The position numbers and the translations under genes were made by a program. 64,000 nt of DNA from Oxobacter pfennigii (lineage in GTDB: Bacteria; Bacillota; Clostridia; Clostridiales; Oxobacteraceae). Of the stretch, positions 44,769-53,393 are shown one piece after another. Within the stretch, counting starts at the first letter, position 1. Each line of letters begins with the position of its first letter. Location of the stretch: NCBI RefSeq assembly GCF_001317355.1, contig NZ_LKET01000030.1, forward strand, positions 32,027 through 96,026. The letters run 5' to 3'. Under the pieces are notes generated by a model. The model was given only the letters and a program-made list of their open reading frames with translations. It did no database searches and was not told the DNA's origin.

Positions 44769-45053
44769 ATACTTCGCCGCCTTTCAATAATTTTAGTTTT
44801 TTAGGTTATTTTAGCCGGCGCAGTCAACAATACCTCCTGTGTTTACATCAAGAGCTTTAATATTCCCGCCGTCACATCCATGCTTACCGTCAAATCTTTT
44901 TACTCATCTTTGCTATTGTTGCTGATGCCAAATTCGCCTTCCACATTAAATCTTTTTCCATAAATTAAAAGTTTCCACGCTTGTTATAACCAAATGACAT
45001 TTTTAACGCTCTTCAAGCACTATTTGTATGGTACCTTATGGTGTATTTGTAAT

Positions 45054-45082
45054 ATTATAGCAATTTGCCAAGCAGGTTTCAA
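45054..45082 (-). promoter_or_regulatory. Promoter candidate for ABC-3C operon
   Basis: On the minus strand TTGAAA (45082-45077) and TATAAT (45059-45054) lie 17 bases apart. The start codon is about 285 bases away, so the leader is long. The 44769-45053 stretch holds only short broken frames on the minus strand (RFNVEGEFGISNNSKDE; KHGCDGGNIKALDVNTGG). Confidence 0.5.
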
Positions 45083-45117
45083 TTAATAATCTAAAAGCGC
45101 GGAGGCTGACTTTGCAA

Positions 45118-45216
45118 ATGCTTAATTCAATTGCCGGGATAAGAACGAAATTTGCGGAGTCCCGGCAGAGTGCCGGCAAAGCTGCGGCTGAGGATTTCAG
45201 GAGCTCGAATTATTAA
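45118..45216 (+). CDS. Possible 32-residue peptide
   Basis: ATG 45118 opens MLNSIAGIRTKFAESRQSAG ... and ends at 45216. A GGAGG lies 13 bases upstream, farther than usual. It precedes the phage-like genes. Too short to support strongly. Confidence 0.25.
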   Translation: MLNSIAGIRTKFAESRQSAGKAAAEDFRSSNY

Positions 45217-45268
45217 AATTTAAACAGATGGTAAGACAAGCCGTACTTTGTGTAAAAGGAGGTTATCC

Positions 45269-45478
45269 ATGGAAGACATCCGTGATTGCAAAGGCCGCAT
45301 AGCCTGTAAGGTCAATGCAGCCACCGGTTTAGTGGAAGTTGTATATAAACGGTGTAAAACCAGTACACAAATCCCTGCCGGAGGAACGCTTAGGATTGAA
45401 CGTGATGGTGTCGTTACAATAGTAACCCGATCAAGCGATTCTGCTTTTCATGTGGAAAGTCATGTTAACGCAGCATAA
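45269..45478 (+). CDS. Small beta-rich protein of phage/ICE type
   Basis: A 69-residue protein (MEDIRDCKGRIACKVNAATG, VEVVYKRCKTSTQIPAGGT, VTIVTRSSDSAFHV), probably a small beta barrel. ATG 45269 lies six bases after AAGGAGG. Proteins of this look occur next to sigma-like and antirepressor genes in clostridial integrative elements. Function unknown. It ends at a strong terminator. Confidence 0.6.
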   Translation: MEDIRDCKGRIACKVNAATGLVEVVYKRCKTSTQIPAGGTLRIERDGVVTIVTRSSDSAFHVESHVNAA

Positions 45479-45518
45479 GAAGTTAATTAACTAAATAGAA
45501 AATCCGCGGAGCTGCATG

Positions 45519-45572
45519 ACGGCCAGGATTAGTTCTCACATCAGAGGACTATCCCGGCCGTTTTTTTTTTTG
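45519..45572 (+). terminator. Strong terminator with long T run
   Basis: ACGGCCAGGATTAGT and ACTATCCCGGCCGT pair around TCTCACATCAGAGG and are followed by about twelve T residues. Confidence 0.85.
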
Positions 45573-45639
45573 CCCTGCGTATGTTTCGGCTTCCGCGAAT
45601 TTTCAAAGTCAAATTTTGAAAGTCAAAGGAGTCAAAAAC

Positions 45640-46134
45640 ATGTCAAGAAGGTATAAAACAAGTAAAAAGAACAGAACCAACTACATTTATTACACCGCTG
45701 AAGGAGCAAAGAGTGTTATTGCTCCGGATGAAGACGGAGTCACAGAAGCTGACATCGATCTTTTACATTCTATGGATGATATTGAAGTGAATGAGCAGCG
45801 CCGCTGTGATTACCGGGCGGCGGTACACCTTGACGCATACTGCGGCGGCGAAGGTGAAGCCGCAGATGATCGCAATAAATACCTTTCAGATTATAGCGCC
45901 AACCCGGAACAGCTTTACATAGAAGCCGAAGAGGAAGACGAACACATGTATGCGCTGGATAGGTTAACCAAAGCCATGGAGTGCCTTTCATCACAACAAA
46001 AAGAGCTTTTTAAAAAAGTATATATTGAGAAACGCACCAATACGAATATTGCCGCTGAAGAGGGGGTGACAGAAGCAGCTATCCGCAGCCGTCTTAAAAA
46101 GATGTATGAAAAATTAAGACAATATTTTTCCTGA
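45640..46134 (+). CDS. Sigma-70-like region 4 protein (phage/ICE type)
   Basis: A 164-residue protein. The C-terminal 60 residues are a sigma-70 region 4 helix-turn-helix (LSSQQKELFKKVYIEKRTNT, NIAAEEGVTEAAIRSRLKKM). The N-terminal part is acidic and lacks region 2, so it is not a full sigma factor; such proteins are late-transcription activators or control proteins of integrative elements. ATG 45640 follows AAGGAG by nine bases. It lies between a small protein and an antirepressor gene. Confidence 0.75.
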   Translation: MSRRYKTSKKNRTNYIYYTAEGAKSVIAPDEDGVTEADIDLLHSMDDIEVNEQRRCDYRAAVHLDAYCGGEGEAADDRNKYLSDYSANPEQLYIEAEEEDEHMYALDRLTKAMECLSSQQKELFKKVYIEKRTNTNIAAEEGVTEAAIRSRLKKMYEKLRQYFS

Positions 46135-46217
46135 TGGGAAGTTCGAATTCCCCCCTTTTTTGGCTTATATCTAAGGGCAAGTTCTTATTGCCTTATAACT
46201 ATATTCGGGAGGTTGCT

Positions 46218-47054
46218 ATGAACGAATTAACTACTTTCAACTACGAAGGCAAGGAAGTACGTACCGTTCAAAGAAATGGAGAAACTTGGTGGGTGGCAAA
46301 AGATGTGTGCGATGTATTTGGAGAAACCAATAGAAATCGTGCCATGAAGTCTCTCGATGAAGATGAAAAGGGGTATACGCAAATGAATACCCCCGGCGGG
46401 ATCCAGCAAACGGCGGTTGTGAATGAACCGGGATTGTATTCTTTATTGCTGGCTATGCGGCCGGCAAAAGCAAGGGGTATTAGCAATGAGTACATTTTTC
46501 AGAGAGAGCAAAAACTGAAGGAATTCAAGCGATGGGTAACCCACGAGGCTCTTCCTTCTATTCGCAAGCACGGATTGTATGCTACGGATGAATTGCTGGC
46601 CAATCCTGATCTGTGGATTAGGACACTTCAAGAGCTGAAAGCCGAGCGCAGCAAGAATGCGGCTTTAGAAGCAACTATCAGCCTTCAGGAACAACAAATC
46701 GCTGAGATGAAGCCTAAAGCGAGTTATTACGATGTGGTTCTTAACTGCAAGGATGCCGTAGCCATCACAACAATTGCCAAGGATTACGGAAGGTCCGGCC
46801 GCTGGCTTAATGAGTACCTGCATGATGCAGGCGTTCAGTTCCGCCAGGGAAAAATCTGGCTGCTATATCAAAAACACGCAAGGCATGGATATGCGGTAAC
46901 CAGGACACATATCTATCCTGAAATTGATGGAATGATACATTCGAAAGTCCATACCTACTGGACCCAGAAAGGCCGCTTGTTCATTTACGAGCTTTTGAAA
47001 TCTCATGGCGTGCTGCCGCTGATAGAGCAGGAACCGGGCTTTGAGTTTAAGTAG
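46218..47054 (+). CDS. Phage antirepressor (BRO-N + KilA-C)
   Basis: A 278-residue protein. The N-terminal BRO domain (EVRTVQRNGETWWVAKDVCD, GLYSLLLAMRPAKARG, FKRWVTHEALPSIRKHG) is followed by a coiled segment and a KilA-C/ANT domain (YYDVVLNCKDAVAITTIAKD, GRWLNEYLHDAGVQF, AVTRTHIYPEI). It would relieve repression of a prophage or element. ATG 46218 lies seven bases after GGGAGG. It is followed by no structural phage genes, so the prophage is degenerate. Confidence 0.85.
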   Translation: MNELTTFNYEGKEVRTVQRNGETWWVAKDVCDVFGETNRNRAMKSLDEDEKGYTQMNTPGGIQQTAVVNEPGLYSLLLAMRPAKARGISNEYIFQREQKLKEFKRWVTHEALPSIRKHGLYATDELLANPDLWIRTLQELKAERSKNAALEATISLQEQQIAEMKPKASYYDVVLNCKDAVAITTIAKDYGRSGRWLNEYLHDAGVQFRQGKIWLLYQKHARHGYAVTRTHIYPEIDGMIHSKVHTYWTQKGRLFIYELLKSHGVLPLIEQEPGFEFK

Positions 47055-47127
47055 CCACAGACAATACAAATTAAAAGAGGTGGTGCGATGCCACTTGCTA
47101 TGCTAATTTACAAAAGAAATAAAAGAA

Positions 47128-47163
47128 AAAAAGCCTGTACGATTAAGTAGTACAGGCTTTTGT
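47128..47163 (+). terminator. Terminator after antirepressor gene
   Basis: AAAGCCTGTAC pairs with GTACAGGCTTT and is followed by TTGTATG. It follows the stop by about 75 bases. A 20-codon frame (47088-47150) overlaps the hairpin and is not a real gene. The following 47165-47370 holds AT-rich sequence without a gene. Confidence 0.75.
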
Positions 47164-47376
47164 ATGAATTCCAAAAAATGTTTTACGCTAAACAATTCCC
47201 GAAGTTCCTTAAAAGCACTGCATTTACAAATATAATTTTATTTTTAAAATTGAATATTTTTTGTAAACACCAGATTTAAAATTTACCATATTTAAAAATT
47301 GTAACAGTGCTTGTCTTCATAAATATTGTAGCTGCCTGTTTTCAGTAAAGGTCAATGACACAAATGATAAATACAT

Positions 47377-47405
47377 TTACATTCAATACTTACTCCAGAT
47401 ATAAT
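47377..47405 (+). promoter_or_regulatory. Promoter candidate for IclR gene
   Basis: TTACAT (47377-47382) and TATAAT (47400-47405) separated by 17 bases, about 45 bases before the start codon. Confidence 0.6.
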
Positions 47406-47449
47406 AATAATGTATTGATGAGCATGTGTGGGAAAGGGGAACTTTTATA

Positions 47450-48223
47450 ATGGTTACTGAAGATAAATATAATGTTAAAGTCATAGAAAAAGCAGCAAGT
47501 ATTCTTAAATGCTTTACTTTAGAAAACCCGGAATGGAATTTGGCTGAATTATCTAAAGAAGTGCAATTAAATAGAAGTACCGTTAAAAGGATCTTAAAAA
47601 CCCTGATTTATGTCGGCTTTTTAGAATATGTTGAGAAGGAGAGAAAATACAGGCTGGGACCTGCTTGTATTATGCTGGGTTCTACGGTACTTAACCAGCT
47701 GGATTTAAGAAAAGTTGCCAGCCGCCATCTTCAGAAATTGACTGAAATAACACAGGAAACGTCTAATATAGCTATTTTTAATAATAATACTGCATTAGTT
47801 ATTGATAGATATAACAGTCCGCAGGAAGTCAGGGCAATCTCCAGGATTGGCAGTATAGCATATCTTCATGCGACTGCCGGAGGAAAAATTTTTTTAGCCG
47901 ATCTTTCTGATGAAGAACTGGAAAAGTATATTGATAAGGGCGTAATACGTTATACTGAAAACACCCATATTACTAGAGGGGAAATTTTTGATGATGTTGC
48001 TAAAATCAGAGCAGAAAGGTTAGCCTTGGATTTAAGAGAGGCCTATGATGACCGTTCAGCTGCAGCATCACCTATCTATAATTTTGAAAATAAGATTATC
48101 GCATCAATATCCGTTGTAGCGCCATGTCCCAGGTTTGAACAAAAATTTGATAAAATAACGTCCGAAGTAAAAAATACGGCTTATAATATTTCTAAAGAAA
48201 TGGGATATATGGGGAGTTTTTGA
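47450..48223 (+). CDS. IclR-family transcriptional regulator
   Basis: A 257-residue regulator. The N-terminal winged helix (IEKAASILKCFTLENPEWNL, LSKEVQLNRSTVKRILKTL) is followed by the IclR effector domain (about 75-250; IDRYNSPQEVRAIS, YLHATAGGKIFLADLSDEE, RAERLALDLREAYDDRSAAA, ASISVVAPCPRFEQ). IclR proteins bind small aromatic or sugar-type ligands and control the adjacent catabolic operon. ATG 47450 lies nine bases after GGGGAA. It lies upstream of the URO-D-family cluster, which has operator-like repeats after its promoter, so it is the probable regulator. Confidence 0.85.
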   Translation: MVTEDKYNVKVIEKAASILKCFTLENPEWNLAELSKEVQLNRSTVKRILKTLIYVGFLEYVEKERKYRLGPACIMLGSTVLNQLDLRKVASRHLQKLTEITQETSNIAIFNNNTALVIDRYNSPQEVRAISRIGSIAYLHATAGGKIFLADLSDEELEKYIDKGVIRYTENTHITRGEIFDDVAKIRAERLALDLREAYDDRSAAASPIYNFENKIIASISVVAPCPRFEQKFDKITSEVKNTAYNISKEMGYMGSF

Positions 48224-48242
48224 TAATTCATATATGCAAACT

Positions 48243-48292
48243 GTTGAAAGAACTGTTTACAGGCAGAAAACTTGTAAGCAGTTTTTTTTATT
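48243..48292 (+). terminator. Terminator after IclR gene
   Basis: AACTGTTTACAG pairs with CTTGTAAGCAGTT followed by TTTTTTTATTAATTTTT, about 25 bases after the stop. Confidence 0.7.
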
Positions 48293-48382
48293 AATTTTTT
48301 TCAGCTGAAAATTTCAAGATATGTTTACCTAATATTGATTTTCTTAACATATTGTAATATTTTACACAATTATAAAAAAATA

Positions 48383-48412
48383 TTGACATTTTTATGAATT
48401 AATGGCTATAAT
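48383..48412 (+). promoter_or_regulatory. Sigma-A promoter of methyltransferase cluster
   Basis: TTGACA (48383-48388) and TATAAT (48407-48412) with an 18-base spacer, preceded by an AT-rich tract. The transcript would have a leader of about 500 bases. Confidence 0.78.
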
Positions 48413-48431
48413 GTTGTCATATAATCCGCAA

Positions 48432-48460
48432 TATGACCATTATGACCACGATGTGACCAC
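48432..48460 (+). promoter_or_regulatory. Triple TGACCA repeat, operator candidate
   Basis: TGACCA occurs three times (starting 48434, 48443 and 48454) just after the likely transcription start, within a broader CCATTA...TAATGG dyad. This is where a repressor such as the upstream IclR protein could act. Confidence 0.5.
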
Positions 48461-48917
48461 TTGATAATGGGTTGAGCATAAACTGTTAATTCAGCCTTAT
48501 ATATACTAATAATTCACCTCTAAGATTCAGCAAGATATATCTTCTGAATTAATCCCAGAAGGACTCTAACGACAAATTGCCTGCTAAATGCAACTGCATA
48601 CTTTCTTAAGTGAACATATCATAAGTATCGCTGCAAACTTCCCAACGCACAATGAATTTCATAATAAGTTTTTTAATATTTACTAGCAGATTATAGATAA
48701 GAAATCTAATAAATAGGAATGCATATTGAGTAATGTTTTTAAATTTTTTGATGCGTCTCTATATAAAGTGCTGCTTAACAAGTAAAATTTCTCATAATTA
48801 AAATAAAACATATATGGGAGGTGTTTGCAGGGTAGGTGCTTTGGTAGTCCCTTTGCATGGGACTGTAAAATTTAATGCAGGGAAGGTCCAAATAAAATAA
48901 AAGAGGAGGAATTGTTG
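48461..48917 (+). other. Long leader of the methyltransferase cluster
   Basis: No clear gene. A small hairpin (AGTCCC...GGGACT, 48846-48864) and a nearby ATGCAGGGAAGG that could compete with it lie just before the ribosome site. A 28-codon frame (48814-48900) has no ribosome site. I see no known riboswitch. Confidence 0.4.
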
Positions 48918-50093
48918 ATGGAAAATGAAAAAATTTATAATGATCGGGTCAAAAACTTTGTAGATGCAACAAGTTTTAAAGAACCCGATAAAGTACCGGT
49001 TGGAATGGAATTTCTTATGTGGCCATTTGCATATGCAGGCACAACATACAAAGCGGTTATGGATGATCCGGTATTAACAGCCCAGACATATACGAAATTC
49101 CTGGATGAAGTAAACCTCGATTTTTATTGGGGAGGAACGATATCAAGGCCGTTAAAAACCAATGAAATACTTGGATGTTATGACTATGCTCTTGCAAAAG
49201 ATGATACTTGTATAGAACATATACAGGTAAATGAAGAGTATATGACAGCCGATGAATATGAAGATTTAATTAAGGATCCTAATACATTCAGGTATGAAAC
49301 TATGTTGAAAAGACATTATACCGCTTTTAATTTACCTAAGGAACAAGCTTATGAAAAGCTTAAGGAAGCAGCAATTGAATACAAAAAGTATCAAACTGCA
49401 AACAGACTTATAACTAAAAATATCCACGAGGACAGAAAAGTATTGGCAATAACAAATTCCCCATTATCCTTTTATTCACCCTTTAATGTACTTTTTGATA
49501 TTTTGCGGGGAATAACGAATTCCCTCACAGATTTAAGGCGCCGTCCAGATACAGTCCGCAAAGCCTGTGATGTTATTTGGGAACAATTCTTAAAGGATTT
49601 CAAATATAAACCTGAAGATTTTAAAGATAAACCATTTCCCCTCGGCAGGACAGTCTATCACAGTGAATGTTTCCTTTCACCTTCATTATTTGATGAATTG
49701 TTTTTTAACAAATTCCGCGAACAATTTTTACCATTTATGGAAGTAGGCGTTAAGTTTTTTCTGAAAGGTGAAGGCCATTTTATCAATACGCTGGATAGAT
49801 ACAGACAGCTGCCCAACGGTGCGATGGTAATGATGCTCGATGAAGATGATCCATTCGAGGTACATAAAGTAATTGGCGACTGGGCTACACTTGCAACAGG
49901 CATTAGAGCCGATTTGCTTCAATTTGGCACAAAACAGCAGTGCATTGATTATGTTAAGAAATGCTTTGATACTTTTGCTCCCGGCGGAGGTTTTGTGTTT
50001 ATGCAGAACAAACCTCTTTTATGTGCCAATGACGCTAAAATAGAAAACTTAATTGCTGTTTATGAATTTGCCAACGAGTACGGTAAAAAATAA
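48918..50093 (+). CDS. URO-D superfamily methyltransferase-like protein 2
   Basis: A 391-residue URO-D-fold protein (PVGMEFLMWPFAYAGTTYKA near the start, GVKFFLKGEGHFINTLDRYRQL, FAPGGGFVFMQNKPLLC). It is a more distant relative of the proteins at 15425 and 51887. The site where MtaA-type enzymes carry His-x-Cys reads LDE here, and the later Cys is absent, so the zinc site is missing. ATG 48918 follows GAGGAGG by seven bases; a longer TTG start is not needed. First gene of the cluster with a small 42-residue gene, a transporter and another URO-D protein. It may transfer methyl or decarboxylate an unknown substrate. Confidence 0.78.
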   Translation: MENEKIYNDRVKNFVDATSFKEPDKVPVGMEFLMWPFAYAGTTYKAVMDDPVLTAQTYTKFLDEVNLDFYWGGTISRPLKTNEILGCYDYALAKDDTCIEHIQVNEEYMTADEYEDLIKDPNTFRYETMLKRHYTAFNLPKEQAYEKLKEAAIEYKKYQTANRLITKNIHEDRKVLAITNSPLSFYSPFNVLFDILRGITNSLTDLRRRPDTVRKACDVIWEQFLKDFKYKPEDFKDKPFPLGRTVYHSECFLSPSLFDELFFNKFREQFLPFMEVGVKFFLKGEGHFINTLDRYRQLPNGAMVMMLDEDDPFEVHKVIGDWATLATGIRADLLQFGTKQQCIDYVKKCFDTFAPGGGFVFMQNKPLLCANDAKIENLIAVYEFANEYGKK

Positions 50094-50111
50094 TACAGGA
50101 GGTAAAAAATA

Positions 50112-50240
50112 ATGGAAGAGAATAATTATACGATAGTTGAATTGTTCGAAATGCTTAAAAGTGATGAATCATGGGAAAGTGATCCGGAAATGCGAAAAAG
50201 TATAGCTGATGAATTATATTCCTACATACACGGCAGATAG
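50112..50240 (+). CDS. Small acidic 42-residue protein
   Basis: ATG 50112, nine bases after AGGAGG, opens a frame of 42 residues (MEENNYTIVELFEMLKSDES, WESDPEMRKSIADELYSYIH, ending GR) with stop at 50238. It sits 18 bases after the methyltransferase stop and 73 bases before the transporter, so it is transcribed with them. It is acidic and helical, with no family recognised; it could be a stabilising or regulatory subunit. Confidence 0.6.
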   Translation: MEENNYTIVELFEMLKSDESWESDPEMRKSIADELYSYIHGR

Positions 50241-50313
50241 AATAAAGAAATAAGATAAAGAAGGGATATCAGGGATAACTTCACTAATAATTAAAATAGG
50301 GAGGAAAATAACT

Positions 50314-51699
50314 ATGTCAACGGAAAACGCTTTACCGCAAAAGCAAAAGTCAAATTTAGGCACTTTGGAAATGGTGCTGTATTGTGCAGGCTATGCCGGT
50401 TCAGGTATGGTAAATTTAGGAGTCGGCACGTATTTAACTTTTTTCTGGACAGATATATTTAAAATACCCCTTGCTGCAGTTGGAACCATATTTTTAGCTT
50501 CCAGGATTTTGGATGGTGTAACAGATATTTTCCAAGGCTTTCTTATAGACAATACAAAGACAAAATACGGAAAAGCACGTCCATGGCTGCTTTGGATGGT
50601 TGCGCCGGCTACTATTTCGTATATATTGTTGTTCTATACTCCCAATTTTGGGGAAACGGCAAGGATAGTATGGGCATTTATTATGTATAATCTTGTCGCT
50701 TACTTCTTTCTCACAGCTATTAACCTTCCTTTACAATCAATGGTTGCACTCATTACCAGTGATCCCAAACAGCGTTTGACAACAAATATGCTTGCCCAGG
50801 CATTCTCCATGGCGGCTGCCACATTAGGAAATTTATTTGTTGTTAAAGCAATTGCTGCTTTGGGCGGCGGTACAGGCGGATATTTTAAATTTTATACCAT
50901 AATGGGTATAGGTGCAGCTGCATTGATTCTGACCGCATTTTCGTCAACCACTGAAAGGGTTACGTTGCAAAGGCCGCCGGCACAAAAAGTATCCGTACGT
51001 GATGCTTTTAAGGCATTTATTGCTAACAAGTGGTGGATGATTGCAACATTATTGATGTTGACTACAACAATGTACGGCCCGCTGATGTCAGTAGGTGTAT
51101 ATTACTTCACATGGAACATGAAGAATCCGGTTTTAATGGGATCCTTTATGTCTATGATATACGCTGCTAATTTTGGCGCTTTACTTATAGCAACTCCGAT
51201 TATCTCCCGCCTGGGAAAAATCAATGCCAGCTTTTCGGGGATGTTTATACAGGTTATAGGCGGACTGCTGCCTCTGGTTGCATTGGAAAGTATACCTGTT
51301 TTAATGATCGCAGCAGCTTTAAGAGGTATTGGTTCGGCTATGCTGTTAGGCACCAGATTTGCATTTATGTGTGACGTTGTAGATTATGGTGAATGGAAAA
51401 CCGGTACTCGAATTGAGGGATTAGTTTTCAGCGGGGTCAGCTTCGGGCAAAAGGTAGGAACCGGCTTAGGCGGAGCACTTGTGGCAGCGCTTCTTGCCTG
51501 GGGAGGTTATGTCGGCGGTGCCGCTGCACAATCAGAAGCAACCCTTAGTGCCATACGCTTTGCTTTTACCTGGGTTCATGCTTTTTGCTCCATGGCAATC
51601 ATTATTTGCCTGTTTTTCCTGAGAAGTCTGGATAAGCAAATGCCCAAAATTCTGGAAGAGCTTAAATCAAGAAGAGAACAGCAAAATACAACCGCTTAA
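50314..51699 (+). CDS. GPH/MFS_2 family sugar or glycoside symporter
   Basis: A 461-residue transporter with about 12 membrane segments. The pattern YLTFFWTDIFKIPLAAVGTI, FLASRILDGVTDIFQGFLID, TKTKYGKARPWLL and FMCDVVDYGEWKTGTRIEGL is that of the glycoside-pentoside-hexuronide:cation symporter family (MelB/XylP type). It would import a sugar, glycoside or possibly aromatic glycoside by Na+ or H+ symport. ATG 50314 lies nine bases after GGGAGG. Its place between two URO-D proteins suggests it brings in the substrate of the cluster. Confidence 0.85.
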   Translation: MSTENALPQKQKSNLGTLEMVLYCAGYAGSGMVNLGVGTYLTFFWTDIFKIPLAAVGTIFLASRILDGVTDIFQGFLIDNTKTKYGKARPWLLWMVAPATISYILLFYTPNFGETARIVWAFIMYNLVAYFFLTAINLPLQSMVALITSDPKQRLTTNMLAQAFSMAAATLGNLFVVKAIAALGGGTGGYFKFYTIMGIGAAALILTAFSSTTERVTLQRPPAQKVSVRDAFKAFIANKWWMIATLLMLTTTMYGPLMSVGVYYFTWNMKNPVLMGSFMSMIYAANFGALLIATPIISRLGKINASFSGMFIQVIGGLLPLVALESIPVLMIAAALRGIGSAMLLGTRFAFMCDVVDYGEWKTGTRIEGLVFSGVSFGQKVGTGLGGALVAALLAWGGYVGGAAAQSEATLSAIRFAFTWVHAFCSMAIIICLFFLRSLDKQMPKILEELKSRREQQNTTA

Positions 51700-51721
51700 A
51701 AGATATCATCTATACTGAAAT

Positions 51722-51785
51722 GTGAGCCGCTTGTGAACAAGCATGGTATGTTTGCTTTGCACGACAAAGCGGCTCTTATTTTTCT
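51722..51785 (+). terminator. Terminator after transporter gene
   Basis: GAGCCGCTT pairs with AAGCGGCTC across a long loop that contains a second AAGCA...TGCTT stem, followed by TTATTTTTC. Confidence 0.6.
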
Positions 51786-51886
51786 GCTTCAGTTTTATTA
51801 AAAATATCAGGAATTTTATTATCGGATTTTAACGATTATATAAGAGAAATGTCAATCAAAAATATTTAAAAAGGAAGTACATTACA

Positions 51887-53269
51887 ATGAGAGAAGAGAT
51901 TAAAGCATTACAAAATGAAAGAAATCAAATTCATAAAGATATCTATAACAACATAATACCCAAACGCATGCCTGTTTCTTTGGCGATATCCCGAAGAATG
52001 CTGGCAGAATATGCGGGGCAGGATGTTGTTGATGTACAGTATAAATTTGATACATTAACGGATGTTGCTTTGGAAGTGGGAAAAAGGCTGTATTCCGATA
52101 CATTAATAACAGGCGGTGTTGCCAGTATAGGCAGACCGCCGGCGTATTATTCGCTGCTGGGTTCAAAATCATTTGTAATGGGACAAAGCGGTTTTGTACA
52201 GCATCCGGAAGTTTCCGGTATGAATGAAGATGAGTATCCCGAATTGATAAAAGACCCTTATGCATTCCTCCTTGAGAAGGTGTTTCCAAGGCTATACAAG
52301 AGCATCAATCTGCAGGAACCGCTCAAAATGCTGCTTGATTTTCAACGTGCCAAGTTGTCGCTGGAAGACGAAGGTAAAAGAGGCATGTCATTACCCATGT
52401 CCCTTATGGAAGAGTTCGGTTATTATAACGGCGCGCCTGCAGGTTGTACAACTATGAGTATAGCTCCTTGCGACTTTCTTGCCGATCAGCTAAGAAGCTT
52501 CAGCGGTTTGAGTTTGGATATCAGACGTCACAGGGAAGAAGTAAAGGAGGCTTGTGAAGCTGTTTTACCGCTCCTGTTTTATTGGTCCCTTCCCAAAAAT
52601 CCGGATCCTCAGGGCTTCGTGAACACGCCACTGCATATGCCGACATATATGCGCGAAAAAGACTTTGCCGAAGTATGGTTTCCAAGCTATCTTAAAATGT
52701 ATCGGATGTATGCGGCCCTTGGCATCAGGGGCGCCTGCTTCTGTGAGCATGACTGGATGCGTTATCTTGACTATCTGCAAGAATTGCCTGCAGGTTTTGT
52801 TCTTACCTTTGAATATGGCGATCCAAAGACGATAAAAGATAAGGTTGGCAAAAAGCATATAATAAAAGGTTTGTATCCCATTAACTTAGTAAAAACCGGA
52901 ACAAAGCAGCAGGTTATAGATAAAGCAAAAGAACTTTTGGATATAATGCTGCCGGGAGGCGGATATATATTTGCATTTGACAAATCACCTCTATCACTGA
53001 GAGACATAAACTTTGAAAATTTGTGTGCTCTATCGGAATTTTTAAGGGATTACGCAGTGTATCCTGATGCAGGCGAACCTTATGGCGGAAAGATTAACGA
53101 AGAAGGATATGTATTCAATGTAAATGAAATTCCTCCGATTCAATCAAAATATTTACTGAATTGGGATTTGTTTAAGAAGCAATATCCATATACACCGGAT
53201 TATCAAAAAGCTGTATTTGAAAGCTACGACAAGCAAATGTTCGACCACATAATGTGGCTTATGGTATAA
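51887..53269 (+). CDS. URO-D superfamily methyltransferase-like protein 3
   Basis: A 460-residue protein, close paralogue of the protein at 15425-16798: same start pattern (LQNERNQIHKDIYNNIIPKR), core (LPAGFVLTFEYGDPKTIKDK) and end (MLPGGGYIFAFDKSPLSLRD). It too lacks the His-x-Cys zinc motif (FEY at that place) and the later Cys (GGG). ATG 51887 follows AAGGAAG by eight bases. It comes after the transporter's terminator-like hairpin, so it may be expressed separately or by read-through. Probable methyltransferase-type enzyme of unknown substrate. Confidence 0.78.
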   Translation: MREEIKALQNERNQIHKDIYNNIIPKRMPVSLAISRRMLAEYAGQDVVDVQYKFDTLTDVALEVGKRLYSDTLITGGVASIGRPPAYYSLLGSKSFVMGQSGFVQHPEVSGMNEDEYPELIKDPYAFLLEKVFPRLYKSINLQEPLKMLLDFQRAKLSLEDEGKRGMSLPMSLMEEFGYYNGAPAGCTTMSIAPCDFLADQLRSFSGLSLDIRRHREEVKEACEAVLPLLFYWSLPKNPDPQGFVNTPLHMPTYMREKDFAEVWFPSYLKMYRMYAALGIRGACFCEHDWMRYLDYLQELPAGFVLTFEYGDPKTIKDKVGKKHIIKGLYPINLVKTGTKQQVIDKAKELLDIMLPGGGYIFAFDKSPLSLRDINFENLCALSEFLRDYAVYPDAGEPYGGKINEEGYVFNVNEIPPIQSKYLLNWDLFKKQYPYTPDYQKAVFESYDKQMFDHIMWLMV

Positions 53270-53357
53270 CAAAATTATAAAATGGAGCTAAAGCTACAGG
53301 TTGATAAACTGCATCTTAATACCATTGGAGAAAGGTAAAACATATAAATTACTTCCT

Positions 53358-53393
53358 TATACCCCTCTTTAATTTGCAGAGGGGTTATTCTTA
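53358..53393 (+). terminator. Terminator after third URO-D gene
   Basis: ACCCCTC pairs with GAGGGGT, followed by TATTCTTATTTTC, about 90 bases after the stop. The remaining 53394-53573 holds no gene. Confidence 0.75.

Noticed and set aside
48814..48900. 28-codon frame in the methyltransferase leader
   Set aside because: No Shine-Dalgarno site; more likely untranslated leader sequence.
48835..48900. Cobalamin riboswitch suspected before the URO-D gene
   Set aside because: The B12 box and conserved core expected of that riboswitch are not present; only a small hairpin is seen.
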